Assembly: GCF_006715225.1 (NCBI RefSeq)
Contig: NZ_VFMU01000001.1
Location: forward strand, 3,782,001 to 3,846,000
DNA from: Arthrobacter sp. SLBN-112
Lineage (GTDB): Bacteria > Actinomycetota > Actinomycetes > Actinomycetales > Micrococcaceae
Direction of reading: 5' to 3'
DNA length: 64,000 nucleotides
This document shows, piece by piece, positions 7,999 through 16,646 of this stretch. The number at the start of each line of letters is the position of its first letter. Position 1 is the first letter of the stretch. The notes beneath the pieces were generated by a model. It made no database searches. It was not told where the DNA came from and worked only from the letters and a program-made list of their open reading frames with translations. Made by a program: the position numbers and the translations under genes.

Positions 7999-9873
7999 AT
8001 GGACATTGCGTTGGGCCTGCTGGTGATCGTTGCTGTGGTGTGTGCCGGCAGCGCCGTGGGCCGCAGGTTCAACATCCCGGTTCCGCTGCTGCTGGTCCTG
8101 GCGGGGGTGGCGGGATCGTTCCTGCCGTTCATTCCGCCGGTGGAGCTGAACCCCGAACTGGTGCTGGTGGGCCTGCTGCCGCCGCTGCTCTACGCGGCCG
8201 CGTTCCGCACCTCGCTGTTCGACTTCAAGACCAACCGCCGGTCCATCGGCCTGTTGTCCGTGGGCTACGTCATCTTCGGCACCCTGGGAGTCGGGCTCGT
8301 GGTGTGGTGGCTCTTCCCCGAAATCCCGCTGGCGGCCGCCATTGCCCTTGGCGCAGTGGTGGCGCCTCCGGACGCCGTCGCCGCCACGGCCATCGCGCGG
8401 AAGGTGGGAATGCCGCGCCGGATCGTCAACATCCTGGAAGGCGAATCACTGGTCAACGACGCCACGGCGCTGGTGTGCCTGCGCGCCGCCCTGGCGGCCA
8501 TCGCCGGCTCCGTCTCGGTACTGGATGTGGCCGGCGGCTTTGTGGTGGCGGCCGGCGGGGGCCTGGCGGTGGGCCTCGCCGCCGCTTACCTCCTCACCGA
8601 AATCAGGAAACGGATCAGCAACGTAGCCATCAACACCTCAACATCGCTGATGGCACCGTTCGTTGCGTTCCTGCCCGCCGAGGCGATTCACGCGTCCGGC
8701 GTGCTCGCCGTCGTCGTGACCGGCCTCGTGATGGGCACCAAGGCGCCCTCCATGCCCAACGGTGCCGCGCGGCAAAGCGCCCGGAGCAACTGGGACACTG
8801 TCCAGTTTCTGCTGGAGAACGCCGTGTTCCTCCTGATCGGCCTGCAGGTTCGAAGCATCATTGACAGCGTCCAGGACGATTCGCTGGGCGCCGGCCGGGT
8901 GTGGCTCGGCTGCGCCGTGATCCTGCTGGCGGTGCTGGTGCTGCGCCCCGTCTGGGTCTTTCCGGCCACGTACCTGCCCCGCCTGGTTCCTTCCGTGCAG
9001 CGGGCAGACCCTGCGCCGCCCTGGCAGTTTCCCGCCATCGTGTCCTGGGCGGGCATGCGCGGGGTGGTCACCCTTGCCGCCGTCTTGACGCTGCCGGATG
9101 ACCTGGAGCACCGCAACGTGCTGGTCCTGGCCGCCATGGTGGTGGTGGCCGGCACCCTGGTGCTGCAGGGATTCACGCTGCCACCCCTGGTCCGGGCCCT
9201 GGGGCTGCCGGGGCCGGACAGGCGGGAGGACGCGCTGAACCAGGCCTCACTGATGCAGCTGGCCACCGCCGCGGGGATGAATCGGCTGGAGCAGCTGCGG
9301 CGCGACAGCGACCCGCCGGAGGTCATGGACATGCTGCGGCGGCGCACCCAGGAGCGGGGACTTGCGGCCTGGGAACGACTGGGCAGGTCCGCGGCAGAGG
9401 CGGCCACCCCCAGCCAGCGGTACGCGCAGCTGCGGATGGCCATGCTGGAGGCCGAACGGGACAAGGTGCTGGAGCTGCGGCGCGGCGGGGATTTTGCCCA
9501 TGAAGTCCTCAGCGAAGTCCTGGAACGGCTGGATGTGGAGGAGTCCATGCTGGATGCTTCCCTCAACGAACTGGGCGCTGCCGCTGAAGGCGGCGGCGAA
9601 GGGTTGTCCCAGCCCGGCGGCATATGCGACCACCTGACGGCCACCATGCCATCGCCTGCCCCCGCCAATCCGTCCTGTGCCGCGTGCGAGCGGGAGGGAA
9701 CCACGCCGGTGCACCTGCGCATGTGCCTGGGGTGCGGAAACGTCGCCTGCTGCGACTCCTCCGTGGGCCGGCACGCCAGCCGCCACTTCAAGGAGTCCGG
9801 TCACCCGGTCATGCGCAGCATCGAACCCGGCGAAGAGTGGCGCTGGTGCTATGTGGATGACCTGCTGGGCTGA
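7999..9873 (+). CDS. CPA1-type Na+/H+ antiporter with C-terminal UBP zinc finger
   Basis: A 624-residue protein. The first 410 residues are a cation:proton antiporter with about 12 membrane helices and CPA1 hallmarks: APPDAVAATAIA and ILEGESLVNDATALV. A soluble helical region follows (about 415-545), then a UBP-type zinc finger (about 555-624) with Cys/His ligands in the order SCAACEREG, MCLGCGNVACC, RHASRHFKESGH. In eukaryotes this finger binds the free C-terminus of ubiquitin. Here it could sense a ligand or bind another tail. The ATG was chosen because the first membrane helix begins directly after it; a longer reading frame upstream would overlap the divergent ATPase gene. Confidence 0.9.
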   Translation: MDIALGLLVIVAVVCAGSAVGRRFNIPVPLLLVLAGVAGSFLPFIPPVELNPELVLVGLLPPLLYAAAFRTSLFDFKTNRRSIGLLSVGYVIFGTLGVGLVVWWLFPEIPLAAAIALGAVVAPPDAVAATAIARKVGMPRRIVNILEGESLVNDATALVCLRAALAAIAGSVSVLDVAGGFVVAAGGGLAVGLAAAYLLTEIRKRISNVAINTSTSLMAPFVAFLPAEAIHASGVLAVVVTGLVMGTKAPSMPNGAARQSARSNWDTVQFLLENAVFLLIGLQVRSIIDSVQDDSLGAGRVWLGCAVILLAVLVLRPVWVFPATYLPRLVPSVQRADPAPPWQFPAIVSWAGMRGVVTLAAVLTLPDDLEHRNVLVLAAMVVVAGTLVLQGFTLPPLVRALGLPGPDRREDALNQASLMQLATAAGMNRLEQLRRDSDPPEVMDMLRRRTQERGLAAWERLGRSAAEAATPSQRYAQLRMAMLEAERDKVLELRRGGDFAHEVLSEVLERLDVEESMLDASLNELGAAAEGGGEGLSQPGGICDHLTATMPSPAPANPSCAACEREGTTPVHLRMCLGCGNVACCDSSVGRHASRHFKESGHPVMRSIEPGEEWRWCYVDDLLG

Positions 9874-9907
9874 CGGCATCATGAACCGGCAGCCCGGGAC
9901 GCCGCGG

Positions 9908-11005
9908 TCAGAAGGCCCGGCGCGGGATGGCCCGCTCGTATTGGGGCGGCCAGGCGAGGTCATGGCCCAGGTCGAATGCCGCGCGGAGCCACCAGTGGGG
10001 GTCCCGCAGGGCCGCCCGGGCAATGAAGACCCCGTCTGCCTGCCCGGTGGCGATGGCGTGCTCCGCCTGACCGGGGGTGGTCACCAGGCCCACGGTGCCG
10101 GTGGCAATTCCTGCCTCCCCGCGGATAGCGGCAGAGAATCCGGTTTGATAGCCCAGGCCCGGCTTGATCTGCTGGTTGGCCACTGCCCCGCCGCTGGAGA
10201 CATCCACCAGGTCCACGCCGTGCGCGGCGGCCTCCCGTGCCAGGCGGACCGACGCTGCCTGGTCCACGCCGCCCGGCGCCCAGTCGGTGGCCGAGATCCG
10301 GAGCAGCAGGGGCATGGAATCGGGGATCACCGCACGGACCGCGTCAACCACGGCCAGCATGAGCCGGTTCCGTCCGGCTTCATCGCCGCCCCAGTCATCG
10401 CTGCGCTGGTTGATCAACGGGCTCTGGAACTGGTGCAGGAGGTAGCCGTGGGCCCCGTGGATCTCCATGGTGTCAAAGCCTGCGTCCACGGCGCGGACAG
10501 CGGCTGCGGCGAAATCGGCAATCACACCATGGATCTGTTCCTCGGTCATGGCGGCAGGCGCCGCATAGCCCTCGAAGGCCGTGGTGGACGGGCCCACGGT
10601 GTCCCAGCCGCCGTCGGACGCCGGAACACTGCCGTGCTTGCCTGAAAACGGCCAGTACGTTGATGCTTTGCGCCCGGCGTGGGCCAACTGCACGCCGATC
10701 TTCGTTCCGGCTACACCGTGCCGGTGGACAAAGGAAATGATCCGCTGCCAGGCCGCCGCCTGGTCGTCGTTGTAGAGGCCGGCATCGCGGGGACTGATCC
10801 GGCCGGCGGCGTTCACTGCCGCGGCTTCGGTGAGGATCATCGCCGCGCCGCCCGTGGCAAACCCGCCCAGGTGCACCAGGTGCCAGTCGTTCGGCACACC
10901 CGGAGCGTCGTCGGGATCGCAGCTGTACTGGCACATGGGCGACACCCAGCCGCGGTGCTCCAACTCCATGGACCGCAGCGTCAGCGGCTGGAACAGGGCC
11001 GGCAC
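9908..11005 (-). CDS. NADH:flavin oxidoreductase, old yellow enzyme family (YqjM-like)
   Basis: An FMN-dependent ene-reductase of 365 residues that reduces activated C=C bonds using NAD(P)H. The N-terminal WVSPMCQYS carries the redox-tuning Cys25 of the YqjM (class III) group. QLAHAGRKAS and EIHGAHGYLLHQF give the substrate- and FMN-binding histidines, and the C-terminus has the phosphate-binding GTVGLVTTPGQAE stretch. The start is a GTG that shares one base with the TAG stop of the thioredoxin/TPR gene (TAGTG), so expression is coupled. The physiological substrate is unknown. Confidence 0.9.
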   Translation of the reverse strand: MPALFQPLTLRSMELEHRGWVSPMCQYSCDPDDAPGVPNDWHLVHLGGFATGGAAMILTEAAAVNAAGRISPRDAGLYNDDQAAAWQRIISFVHRHGVAGTKIGVQLAHAGRKASTYWPFSGKHGSVPASDGGWDTVGPSTTAFEGYAAPAAMTEEQIHGVIADFAAAAVRAVDAGFDTMEIHGAHGYLLHQFQSPLINQRSDDWGGDEAGRNRLMLAVVDAVRAVIPDSMPLLLRISATDWAPGGVDQAASVRLAREAAAHGVDLVDVSSGGAVANQQIKPGLGYQTGFSAAIRGEAGIATGTVGLVTTPGQAEHAIATGQADGVFIARAALRDPHWWLRAAFDLGHDLAWPPQYERAIPRRAF

Positions 11006-12018
11006 TAGAACAGCACCCGGGCAAGCGCCTGCCGTGCCTTTGCCACCCGCTCATCACCGGCGCCGACCACGTCGAACAGCTCCAGCAGCCGCAGCCGCGC
11101 GGTCTCCCGCTCCGGGCCGAAGTTCCTGCCGATGAACGCCACCAGCCGGTTCAGCGCATCCTCGACGTGCCCGCCGGCCACGTCCAGGTCGGCCACCCCA
11201 AGCTGCGCGGCCAGGTTGTCCGGCTCATCGGCGGCCCGCGCCCGCAGCGCCTCGCTGTCCTGGGCCGACAATGACTGCAGCCGGTCCATCAGCTCCACCT
11301 GCGCCAGCCCGGCCTTGGCCTCGTGGTCCGACGGCATCTCCTTCAGCGCCTGGCGGTACGCCTCGGCGGCAGCGGCGTAGTCGCCGGCCTCAATGGCGTC
11401 GAAGGCGGCCTGGTGCAGCGGCGGCAGCGGCGCGGGCTCCGGCTCTCCGCCCGCTCCGCCGTCAAGGCTCCCGGTGACCCCGTTCGCCGCAGCCACCTTG
11501 AGGAGTTCGTCAAAGAGGCTGCGCACCTGCTGTTCCTCGGCCCCGCCCTGGAAGAGCGGCACCGGCTGCCCCTTGAGGACGGCGACGGCGGTGGGGACGG
11601 CCTGCACCTGGAAGGCCTGGGCAAGCTGCGGGAAGGCTTCGATGTCCGCGGCGCCAAGGACCAGCCGGCCGCCGTAGCTGGCAACCACGCGCTCAAGGGT
11701 CTCAACCATCCTGCCGGACTCGGGCGAGTAGGGGGCCCACAGGGCAAACACCACCGGCACCTGGGCGGACAGTTCCACCAGCTGCTGGAAGTTGGCCTCG
11801 GTGACGTTGACCGTGAGTTCGGTGCCGCCGGCGGAGGCCCCCGGCTGCGGGGACTGCGGCGCTCCTGCGGCAGGGCCGGAGGGGGCGGTAGTACCGGAGG
11901 CGGCGGCAGTACCGGCGGGTGATGCGGGGCGCTTCAGCGAGGAAAGGTCGACGGCGCCGCGCAGATTAAGCGGGTTGGCAGCGGCAGGAGGGACTGGGCG
12001 GGAAGCTGGCGAACTCAT
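11005..12018 (-). CDS. Thioredoxin-fold/TPR protein (CnoX/YbbN-like), lacking CXXC
   Basis: A 337-residue protein with a disordered Ala/Pro/Gly-rich N-terminus, a thioredoxin fold at about residues 80-185 and TPR-like helices after about residue 205 (YAAAAEAYRQALKEMPSDHE). Where thioredoxins read WCGPC this one has WAPYSPESG, so both cysteines are replaced and redox catalysis is unlikely. That pattern fits CnoX/YbbN proteins, which act as holdase chaperones. Met1 is placed at MSSPASR; six more in-frame residues lie upstream. The old yellow enzyme gene starts on its stop codon (TAGTG). Confidence 0.85.
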   Translation of the reverse strand: MSSPASRPVPPAAANPLNLRGAVDLSSLKRPASPAGTAAASGTTAPSGPAAGAPQSPQPGASAGGTELTVNVTEANFQQLVELSAQVPVVFALWAPYSPESGRMVETLERVVASYGGRLVLGAADIEAFPQLAQAFQVQAVPTAVAVLKGQPVPLFQGGAEEQQVRSLFDELLKVAAANGVTGSLDGGAGGEPEPAPLPPLHQAAFDAIEAGDYAAAAEAYRQALKEMPSDHEAKAGLAQVELMDRLQSLSAQDSEALRARAADEPDNLAAQLGVADLDVAGGHVEDALNRLVAFIGRNFGPERETARLRLLELFDVVGAGDERVAKARQALARVLF

Positions 12019-12070
12019 GTTTCCCACTCTAGCCACTCCGGCCGCTGCCGGTGGTAATACAGCCAGGGGC

Positions 12071-13783
12071 CTACTTGAAGGAGGCCCCGACCAGGCCGCG
12101 GGTGGCGGCGACGAGCTTCATCGGATCCGTGGATCCTGCGGGCGGGACGTAGACCGCCATGGATTCGGCGAAGCTCAGGACCATGCCCGTGCTGGTCTCC
12201 TTGCCGCCGGCCAGGGCTGCCGCGTCGTCGCCGATGCTCAGCTTGTCACCGGCCGCCTTGGGGGTGCCTTCGAAACCGAAGTTGATCCGGCCCAGGACCA
12301 GGGCCCCGCCGTCGGAAGTGTGGAACACCACGGTGCTCTCGGGGACCACCTTGTGGGTGAAGGAGAAGTTGCCGTTCTCGCCTGCCTTGACCACCTCGGC
12401 CTGGTAGGACAGGGTGTCGGCGATGTACGGCGAGGACTGGCCCTCGACCAGCTTGTCCTTGAAGGGCGAGTCCGCTGAGGTGAGCCTGTCAGCCAGGCCG
12501 GACATTGCTTCCTCGCCACTGTAGAGCAGCCCGGTCTTGTCCGATGCGGCGAGCGTCTCGGTACCGCCCCGGCTGATGTTCGGGAAGGTGGTGCCCGGCT
12601 GAAGGGGGGTGGTTTCCATCAGCTTGTAGTTTTCGCGCGGTGACTGCTGGACCAGGGTCAGGATCTGCGGAACCACGTTCCCTTCGCCCTGGGTCACGGC
12701 CAGCACCGAGCGGGGCCAGTCGCGGCCGCTGGTGACCACGGTGGTGAGCAGCTTGGTGGAGCGCACGGGCATCCGCGGCTCGTAGGAGCCCACCTGGGAG
12801 CGGATCTTGTAGTTCTGGGTGCGGATTTCCAGTTCGGGTCCGGCCACGCGGTCCGACAGCTTGGCCGCATCCTTGGCTGCATCACCGGCGTCGGTGGCGC
12901 TGGAGACCTGTTCGAGGATCCGGCGGAACTGGGCGTCCAGGAGGACAGGCGATCCCGCGGCCTCCTTGGCTGCCGGCGATGCGGCGCCCCCGGACGGCTG
13001 CGGGCTGGGAGTGGCCGCCTGGGCTGCGGTGCCGGATCCGGCGAGCAGGGCTGCAACCACACCGGCCGCCACCATGGTGGCCTTGGAAGAGGAGGACGAC
13101 GGCGGGGCCTGGCCCTGCGGCGCGGCGTTGCGTTCACGGGCGCGGCGGGCGTAGCTGCTGTCGCCGCCCTCGCCGTCCTTCCGGCGGGCCGAGAGCAGCG
13201 CCAGGACGATGCCGCCCAGGATCAGCAGGCTGCCCAGGACCATCAGCGGAACGGCCCAGGGGGTGGAGGTGTCGTTGGGGAAGGTCATGGAGACAGAGGC
13301 GGGAGCCGGCTTGGTGCCGTCGGAGGCGAGCAGCAGGCTCCAGTCACCGTCCGCAGGCGGGGTCCAGGTGTAGTCGAGCTCGCCGCCGGCGTTCTCGGTG
13401 GAAACCCAGAGATCTGAACCGGCGGGGTTGGGCGCGGTGCCTTCGCCGTCTGCGTGCTCAACCACGAGGGATTTTTCATCCCCGGACACGCCCGTGATGG
13501 TGTTGTGGGCCGTCTGGCCCACCCAGGCGCTGACGTCATCAGGCCGTCCGGTGGCCAGCATGAAGTTTCCGTCGCCCTGGACGGTGATCTTGACCGGTCC
13601 TTCGTGCAGGGTACGCAGCTTCTGGTCGATGACGGTCAGCGGCGCGGCGGCGGAATCGGCCGGCACGGACGCGGTGAACGTCTCGGATGGAGCCCAGATG
13701 GTTCTCTGGCCGATACCGGCCAAAAGTGTCAGGAGGCCGAGCAGCACAAGTGCGGCTGCAGTCTTTAAACGCAAGGGAAACAC
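12071..13783 (-). CDS. Secreted/membrane-anchored protein of unknown function
   Basis: A 570-residue protein starting at GTG. Residues 5-25 are a hydrophobic signal or anchor. An extracytoplasmic, beta-rich domain follows to about 185 (KITVQGDGNFMLATGRPDDV; WTPPADGDWSLLLASDG), then a membrane helix at about 190-212. A basic, Ser-rich cytoplasmic linker leads to a second helix at about 235-255 that ends in an AQA signal-like site. The C-terminal 300 residues look extracytoplasmic. I do not recognise a catalytic motif. It is the first gene of a minus-strand run with the CnoX-like and old yellow enzyme genes, 52 bases apart, which suggests envelope stress or redox quality control, but weakly. 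Confidence 0.75.
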   Translation of the reverse strand: MFPLRLKTAAALVLLGLLTLLAGIGQRTIWAPSETFTASVPADSAAAPLTVIDQKLRTLHEGPVKITVQGDGNFMLATGRPDDVSAWVGQTAHNTITGVSGDEKSLVVEHADGEGTAPNPAGSDLWVSTENAGGELDYTWTPPADGDWSLLLASDGTKPAPASVSMTFPNDTSTPWAVPLMVLGSLLILGGIVLALLSARRKDGEGGDSSYARRARERNAAPQGQAPPSSSSSKATMVAAGVVAALLAGSGTAAQAATPSPQPSGGAASPAAKEAAGSPVLLDAQFRRILEQVSSATDAGDAAKDAAKLSDRVAGPELEIRTQNYKIRSQVGSYEPRMPVRSTKLLTTVVTSGRDWPRSVLAVTQGEGNVVPQILTLVQQSPRENYKLMETTPLQPGTTFPNISRGGTETLAASDKTGLLYSGEEAMSGLADRLTSADSPFKDKLVEGQSSPYIADTLSYQAEVVKAGENGNFSFTHKVVPESTVVFHTSDGGALVLGRINFGFEGTPKAAGDKLSIGDDAAALAGGKETSTGMVLSFAESMAVYVPPAGSTDPMKLVAATRGLVGASFK

Positions 13784-13981
13784 CTATCATCAGCGGGGGT
13801 TTGCCTTCAATAGTAACCTTTTTGTTACCACTGGCCCCTTTTTGCCTGGTCCGCCCCTTCCGTTGGCGGACCCAAGGTGGTGGCTTCAGCTCGCGGTGAC
13901 AAGCCTGCTGATAGTGTTTGCGATGATCATCACACCCGCCCGCAAACGCGGAGCCACACACGGAACAGGCCCCCAAGACCA
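13784..13981. promoter_or_regulatory. Divergent intergenic region with GTAAC inverted repeat
   Basis: This 198-base gap separates divergently transcribed genes and must hold both promoters. At 13813-13828 GTAAC and GTTAC flank a CTTTTT spacer, a possible operator. The region is visibly richer in A and T than its surroundings there. I cannot assign -35 and -10 boxes with confidence. Confidence 0.35.
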
Positions 13982-13985
13982 GTGA
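13842..13985 (+). CDS. Possible small membrane peptide coupled to the AI-2E permease
   Basis: A 47-residue reading frame with one hydrophobic helix (WWLQLAVTSLLIVFAMII) followed by a positive patch (TPARKRG), the pattern of a single-pass small membrane protein. Its TGA overlaps the GTG start of the permease by four bases (GTGA), typical of coupled genes. Against it, the only starts are TTG (13842 or 13863) or GTG inside the helix, and no ribosome site is visible. Confidence 0.25.
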   Translation: MPGPPLPLADPRWWLQLAVTSLLIVFAMIITPARKRGATHGTGPQDQ

Positions 13986-15301
13986 CTGACAAGACGGACC
14001 CGTCCTCGGCGGCAGCCGGAAAATCCGGGGATGCCAAGGGCCCTGTCCCTGCGCCGGTGCCTCCCCTCGGCATGGCAGCAGCCGCGCACCGCAGGGGTCA
14101 CGCCACCGCCGCCCTTGGCCAGGTGGTCCGCAGGCTCCGCCAGCCCCTGCCGGGGGCACAGCCCAGGCTTCGCTTCGAAATGCCACCCGAATACACCGGG
14201 CAGGTGCCCGAGGCGGACCATGGCGGCGAGGACGAACCCCAGTTCGGCCACCCGGGTCCACGCATGTCCCCCCAGCATCCGCTGTACATGGGCTTCATGG
14301 GGACGGTGGGCGTGGGACTGGCGCTGCTGGTCTACTGGATCGGGTCCCACACCACGCAATTGCTGCTGTGGATCGTCGCGGCGCTGTTCATCGCCCTGGG
14401 GCTTGAACCCGTGGTGGGCTGGCTGGAGAACCGCAGGATCCCCCGGCCCGCGGGCATCCTGGTCTCCGTGGCTGTCCTGATGGGCGCCGTCGTCGGATTC
14501 TTCGCCACGCTCATCCCCACCATTGTTGAACAGGTATCGGAGATCGTGCGGCAGGCGCCGGACTGGGTGCGCAGCTTCATGGACTCGGACTTCTTCCGCA
14601 GCCTTGATGACCAGTTCGGCGTGCGCGACCGCATTACCGAGGAACTGGACAAGTTCGTCAACGATCCCGCCGCCATGGGCGGTATTTTCGGCGGCGTGGT
14701 GGGATTCGGTTCCACCGTGGCCAACGGGCTGTTCGGCACCCTGATCGTCCTGGTGCTGAGCCTGTACTTCCTGGCGGCGCTGCCGGCCATGAAGAAGTGG
14801 GGCTACCGGCTGGCGCCGCGCTCCCGCCGGAAACGGGTGGCAGCCCTCTCGGAGGAAATCACCCGGTCGGTGGGGAACTACGTGATCGGCCAGGCCTGCG
14901 TGGCCCTTCTCAATGCCACGTTCGCCTTCGTGGTGATGTCCATTGTGGGCATTCCGTTTGCCCTGCTCCTGGCGTTCGTGGTGGTCCTGCTCGCATTCAT
15001 CCCGCTGGTTGGCGGCATGATCGCAGGCATCGTGGTGGTCCTCGTGTCACTTACGGAGGGCTGGCAGGCGGCTGCCATCTACGCGGTCTGCTACTTTGCC
15101 TACCTGCAGTTCGAGGCCTACTTCATCTCGCCGCGCATCATGCAGAAGGCAGTTGCCGTGCCCGGTGCGGTGGCGGTGATCTCCGTCATTGCCGGCGGCA
15201 GCCTGCTGGGCGTGCTCGGTGCCCTGATCGCCATTCCCACCGCCGCCGCCGTGCTGCTGCTGCTCCGGGAGATCTACATCGTCCGGCAGGACCAGCACTA
15301 A
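13982..15301 (+). CDS. AI-2E family transporter (PerM/YdiK-type membrane protein)
   Basis: A 439-residue membrane protein. The first 100 residues are polar and disordered. About eight helices follow, in the AI-2E exporter arrangement: a pair near 120-150 (LLLWIVAALFIALGLEPVV), one at 160-180, a soluble segment with amphipathic helices (IVRQAPDWVRSFMDSDFF), then the remaining helices including the VVLLAFIPLVGGMIAGIVVV family signature. The GTG start was chosen because it sits in the GTGA overlap with an upstream small frame. The family name is historical; the substrate here is unknown. The stop overlaps the convergent hydrolase gene. Confidence 0.88.
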   Translation: MTDKTDPSSAAAGKSGDAKGPVPAPVPPLGMAAAAHRRGHATAALGQVVRRLRQPLPGAQPRLRFEMPPEYTGQVPEADHGGEDEPQFGHPGPRMSPQHPLYMGFMGTVGVGLALLVYWIGSHTTQLLLWIVAALFIALGLEPVVGWLENRRIPRPAGILVSVAVLMGAVVGFFATLIPTIVEQVSEIVRQAPDWVRSFMDSDFFRSLDDQFGVRDRITEELDKFVNDPAAMGGIFGGVVGFGSTVANGLFGTLIVLVLSLYFLAALPAMKKWGYRLAPRSRRKRVAALSEEITRSVGNYVIGQACVALLNATFAFVVMSIVGIPFALLLAFVVVLLAFIPLVGGMIAGIVVVLVSLTEGWQAAAIYAVCYFAYLQFEAYFISPRIMQKAVAVPGAVAVISVIAGGSLLGVLGALIAIPTAAAVLLLLREIYIVRQDQH

Positions 15302-16095
15302 GCGCCGGCAGTGGCCACCGGGCCGTCCCATTCCTGTGGCAGCGGGGCCGCGCCGGAGTCGGGGCTGACCAGGGCCACGATGTCGTTCAGGACCCGCCCC
15401 GCGTACTTCTCCCCCACCCACAGATGCTTGGCCCCGGCCACGCCCACCACGCGCGCCTGCGGCACCAGCCGGAACCGTTCGGCGGCCTCGGCAGGCTGGA
15501 GGAAGTCGTCATGCTCCGGCACCAGGACGGTCAGGGGCTTGCCCGATTCCGCCCACAGCTGCAGGTGCTTGTCCGTGGCCCGGTGCAGCGGCGGCGACAA
15601 CAGCACCGCGCCCTCGATCTCCCCGGCCACCGGCTCCAGGGCGCCGTACATCAGCGCCAGTTCGGTCCCGAATGACCAGCCCACCAGCCAGCGGTTGGGA
15701 AGTCCCCGCTCAACGGCGAACCGCACGGCCGCCTCGACGTCATGCCGCTCCCCGATCCCTTCCTCGAACGCCCCGCTGCTTGTGCCGCGGTCGGAGGCGG
15801 TACCCCGCGTATTGAAGCGCAGCACCGCAATTCCCGCCAGCGCCGGCAGCCGGTAGGAGGCCTTGCGGTAGACGTGGGAATCCATGAAGCCGCCGTGCGT
15901 CGGCAGCGGATGGAGCGTGATCAGCGTGGCCTTGACCGGACCCGATTCCGGCAGCGCCAGTTCGCCCACCAGCCTGTGGCCGTCCTCGGTCTGCAGTTCG
16001 ATGTTCTCGCGCCGGGCAGGCAGGACAGTGGAGGCACGGATGGGGACAAGGCCCCCGGACTGGGTGAATTGGTACGACGCCGGATCAAAAGTCAT
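15298..16095 (-). CDS. Alpha/beta hydrolase
   Basis: A 265-residue serine hydrolase fold. HPLPTHGGFMD forms the oxyanion loop, GWSFGTEL (about residue 144) is the nucleophile elbow, PEHDDFLQ supplies the acid, and GAKHLWVGEK the histidine. The short length and the RFNTRGTASDRGTSSG loop match the small esterase/dienelactone-hydrolase-like group that acts on unknown esters. Its 3' end overlaps that of the permease by two bases in convergent orientation. Confidence 0.85.
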   Translation of the reverse strand: MTFDPASYQFTQSGGLVPIRASTVLPARRENIELQTEDGHRLVGELALPESGPVKATLITLHPLPTHGGFMDSHVYRKASYRLPALAGIAVLRFNTRGTASDRGTSSGAFEEGIGERHDVEAAVRFAVERGLPNRWLVGWSFGTELALMYGALEPVAGEIEGAVLLSPPLHRATDKHLQLWAESGKPLTVLVPEHDDFLQPAEAAERFRLVPQARVVGVAGAKHLWVGEKYAGRVLNDIVALVSPDSGAAPLPQEWDGPVATAGA

Positions 16096-16173
16096 GCCTG
16101 CCAGCTTAGCGACAGCGGGCGCGTGGCTGCGTCACACGACAGGGCCTGCGGGGCGGCTGCCCGCAGCGGGTGG

Positions 16174-16527
16174 TCAGCGGTACCGGTAGCTGCGCGTCAT
16201 CCAGCAGTTGGTATGCCAGTGCCGCCGCTCCGCCAGGCCGGCGGCCGCACCAAAGAGGTGGTCATCCTTCCAGACCACCAGGTGTGCAACGCCGGGCAGC
16301 ACGGCCGTGGAGCATTCCGGGCAGATGTAGGTCTTCTCCGCGTTCCTGGCGGTCATGGTCCGGACCATCCACTCGCCGTCAGGGGCGCTTTCCCGGCGGG
16401 CAATCCCGGCCCGGGCGCGTTCCAGGTCCAGCTCGGGGACCTCGCCGCTCCTTTTCCCTCCCGTGCCCCTGCCGGATGCGGAACCCTTGCCGGAAACGGG
16501 ACGGCGGGGACGGTTGGAACGCGGCAT
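16174..16527 (-). CDS. Small Cys/His protein (actinobacterial 'ATP/GTP-binding protein' family)
   Basis: A 117-residue protein with a basic N-terminus ([15 protein letters not shown]) and a compact C-terminal domain: TYICPEC followed by HWHTNCW, so a CxxC...HxHxxC metal site is likely. The [20 protein letters not shown] segment is characteristic of a family found next to nucS in actinobacteria and often labelled ATP/GTP-binding protein without experimental basis. Start at MPRSN because the conserved family begins there. It diverges from nucS with about 120 bases between starts. Confidence 0.75.
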   Translation of the reverse strand: MPRSNRPRRPVSGKGSASGRGTGGKRSGEVPELDLERARAGIARRESAPDGEWMVRTMTARNAEKTYICPECSTAVLPGVAHLVVWKDDHLFGAAAGLAERRHWHTNCWMTRSYRYR

Positions 16528-16646
16528 GTATCCATTCTGCCCCAGCCCGCCCACTCGCCCGTCCCGCTCCATGCCGCCCCTTGCGGCGCACCCGGCCTCC
16601 CGCCGTCGGGCATGGCATGCCGGGCCCACGCGGTAGTCTGTACGGC

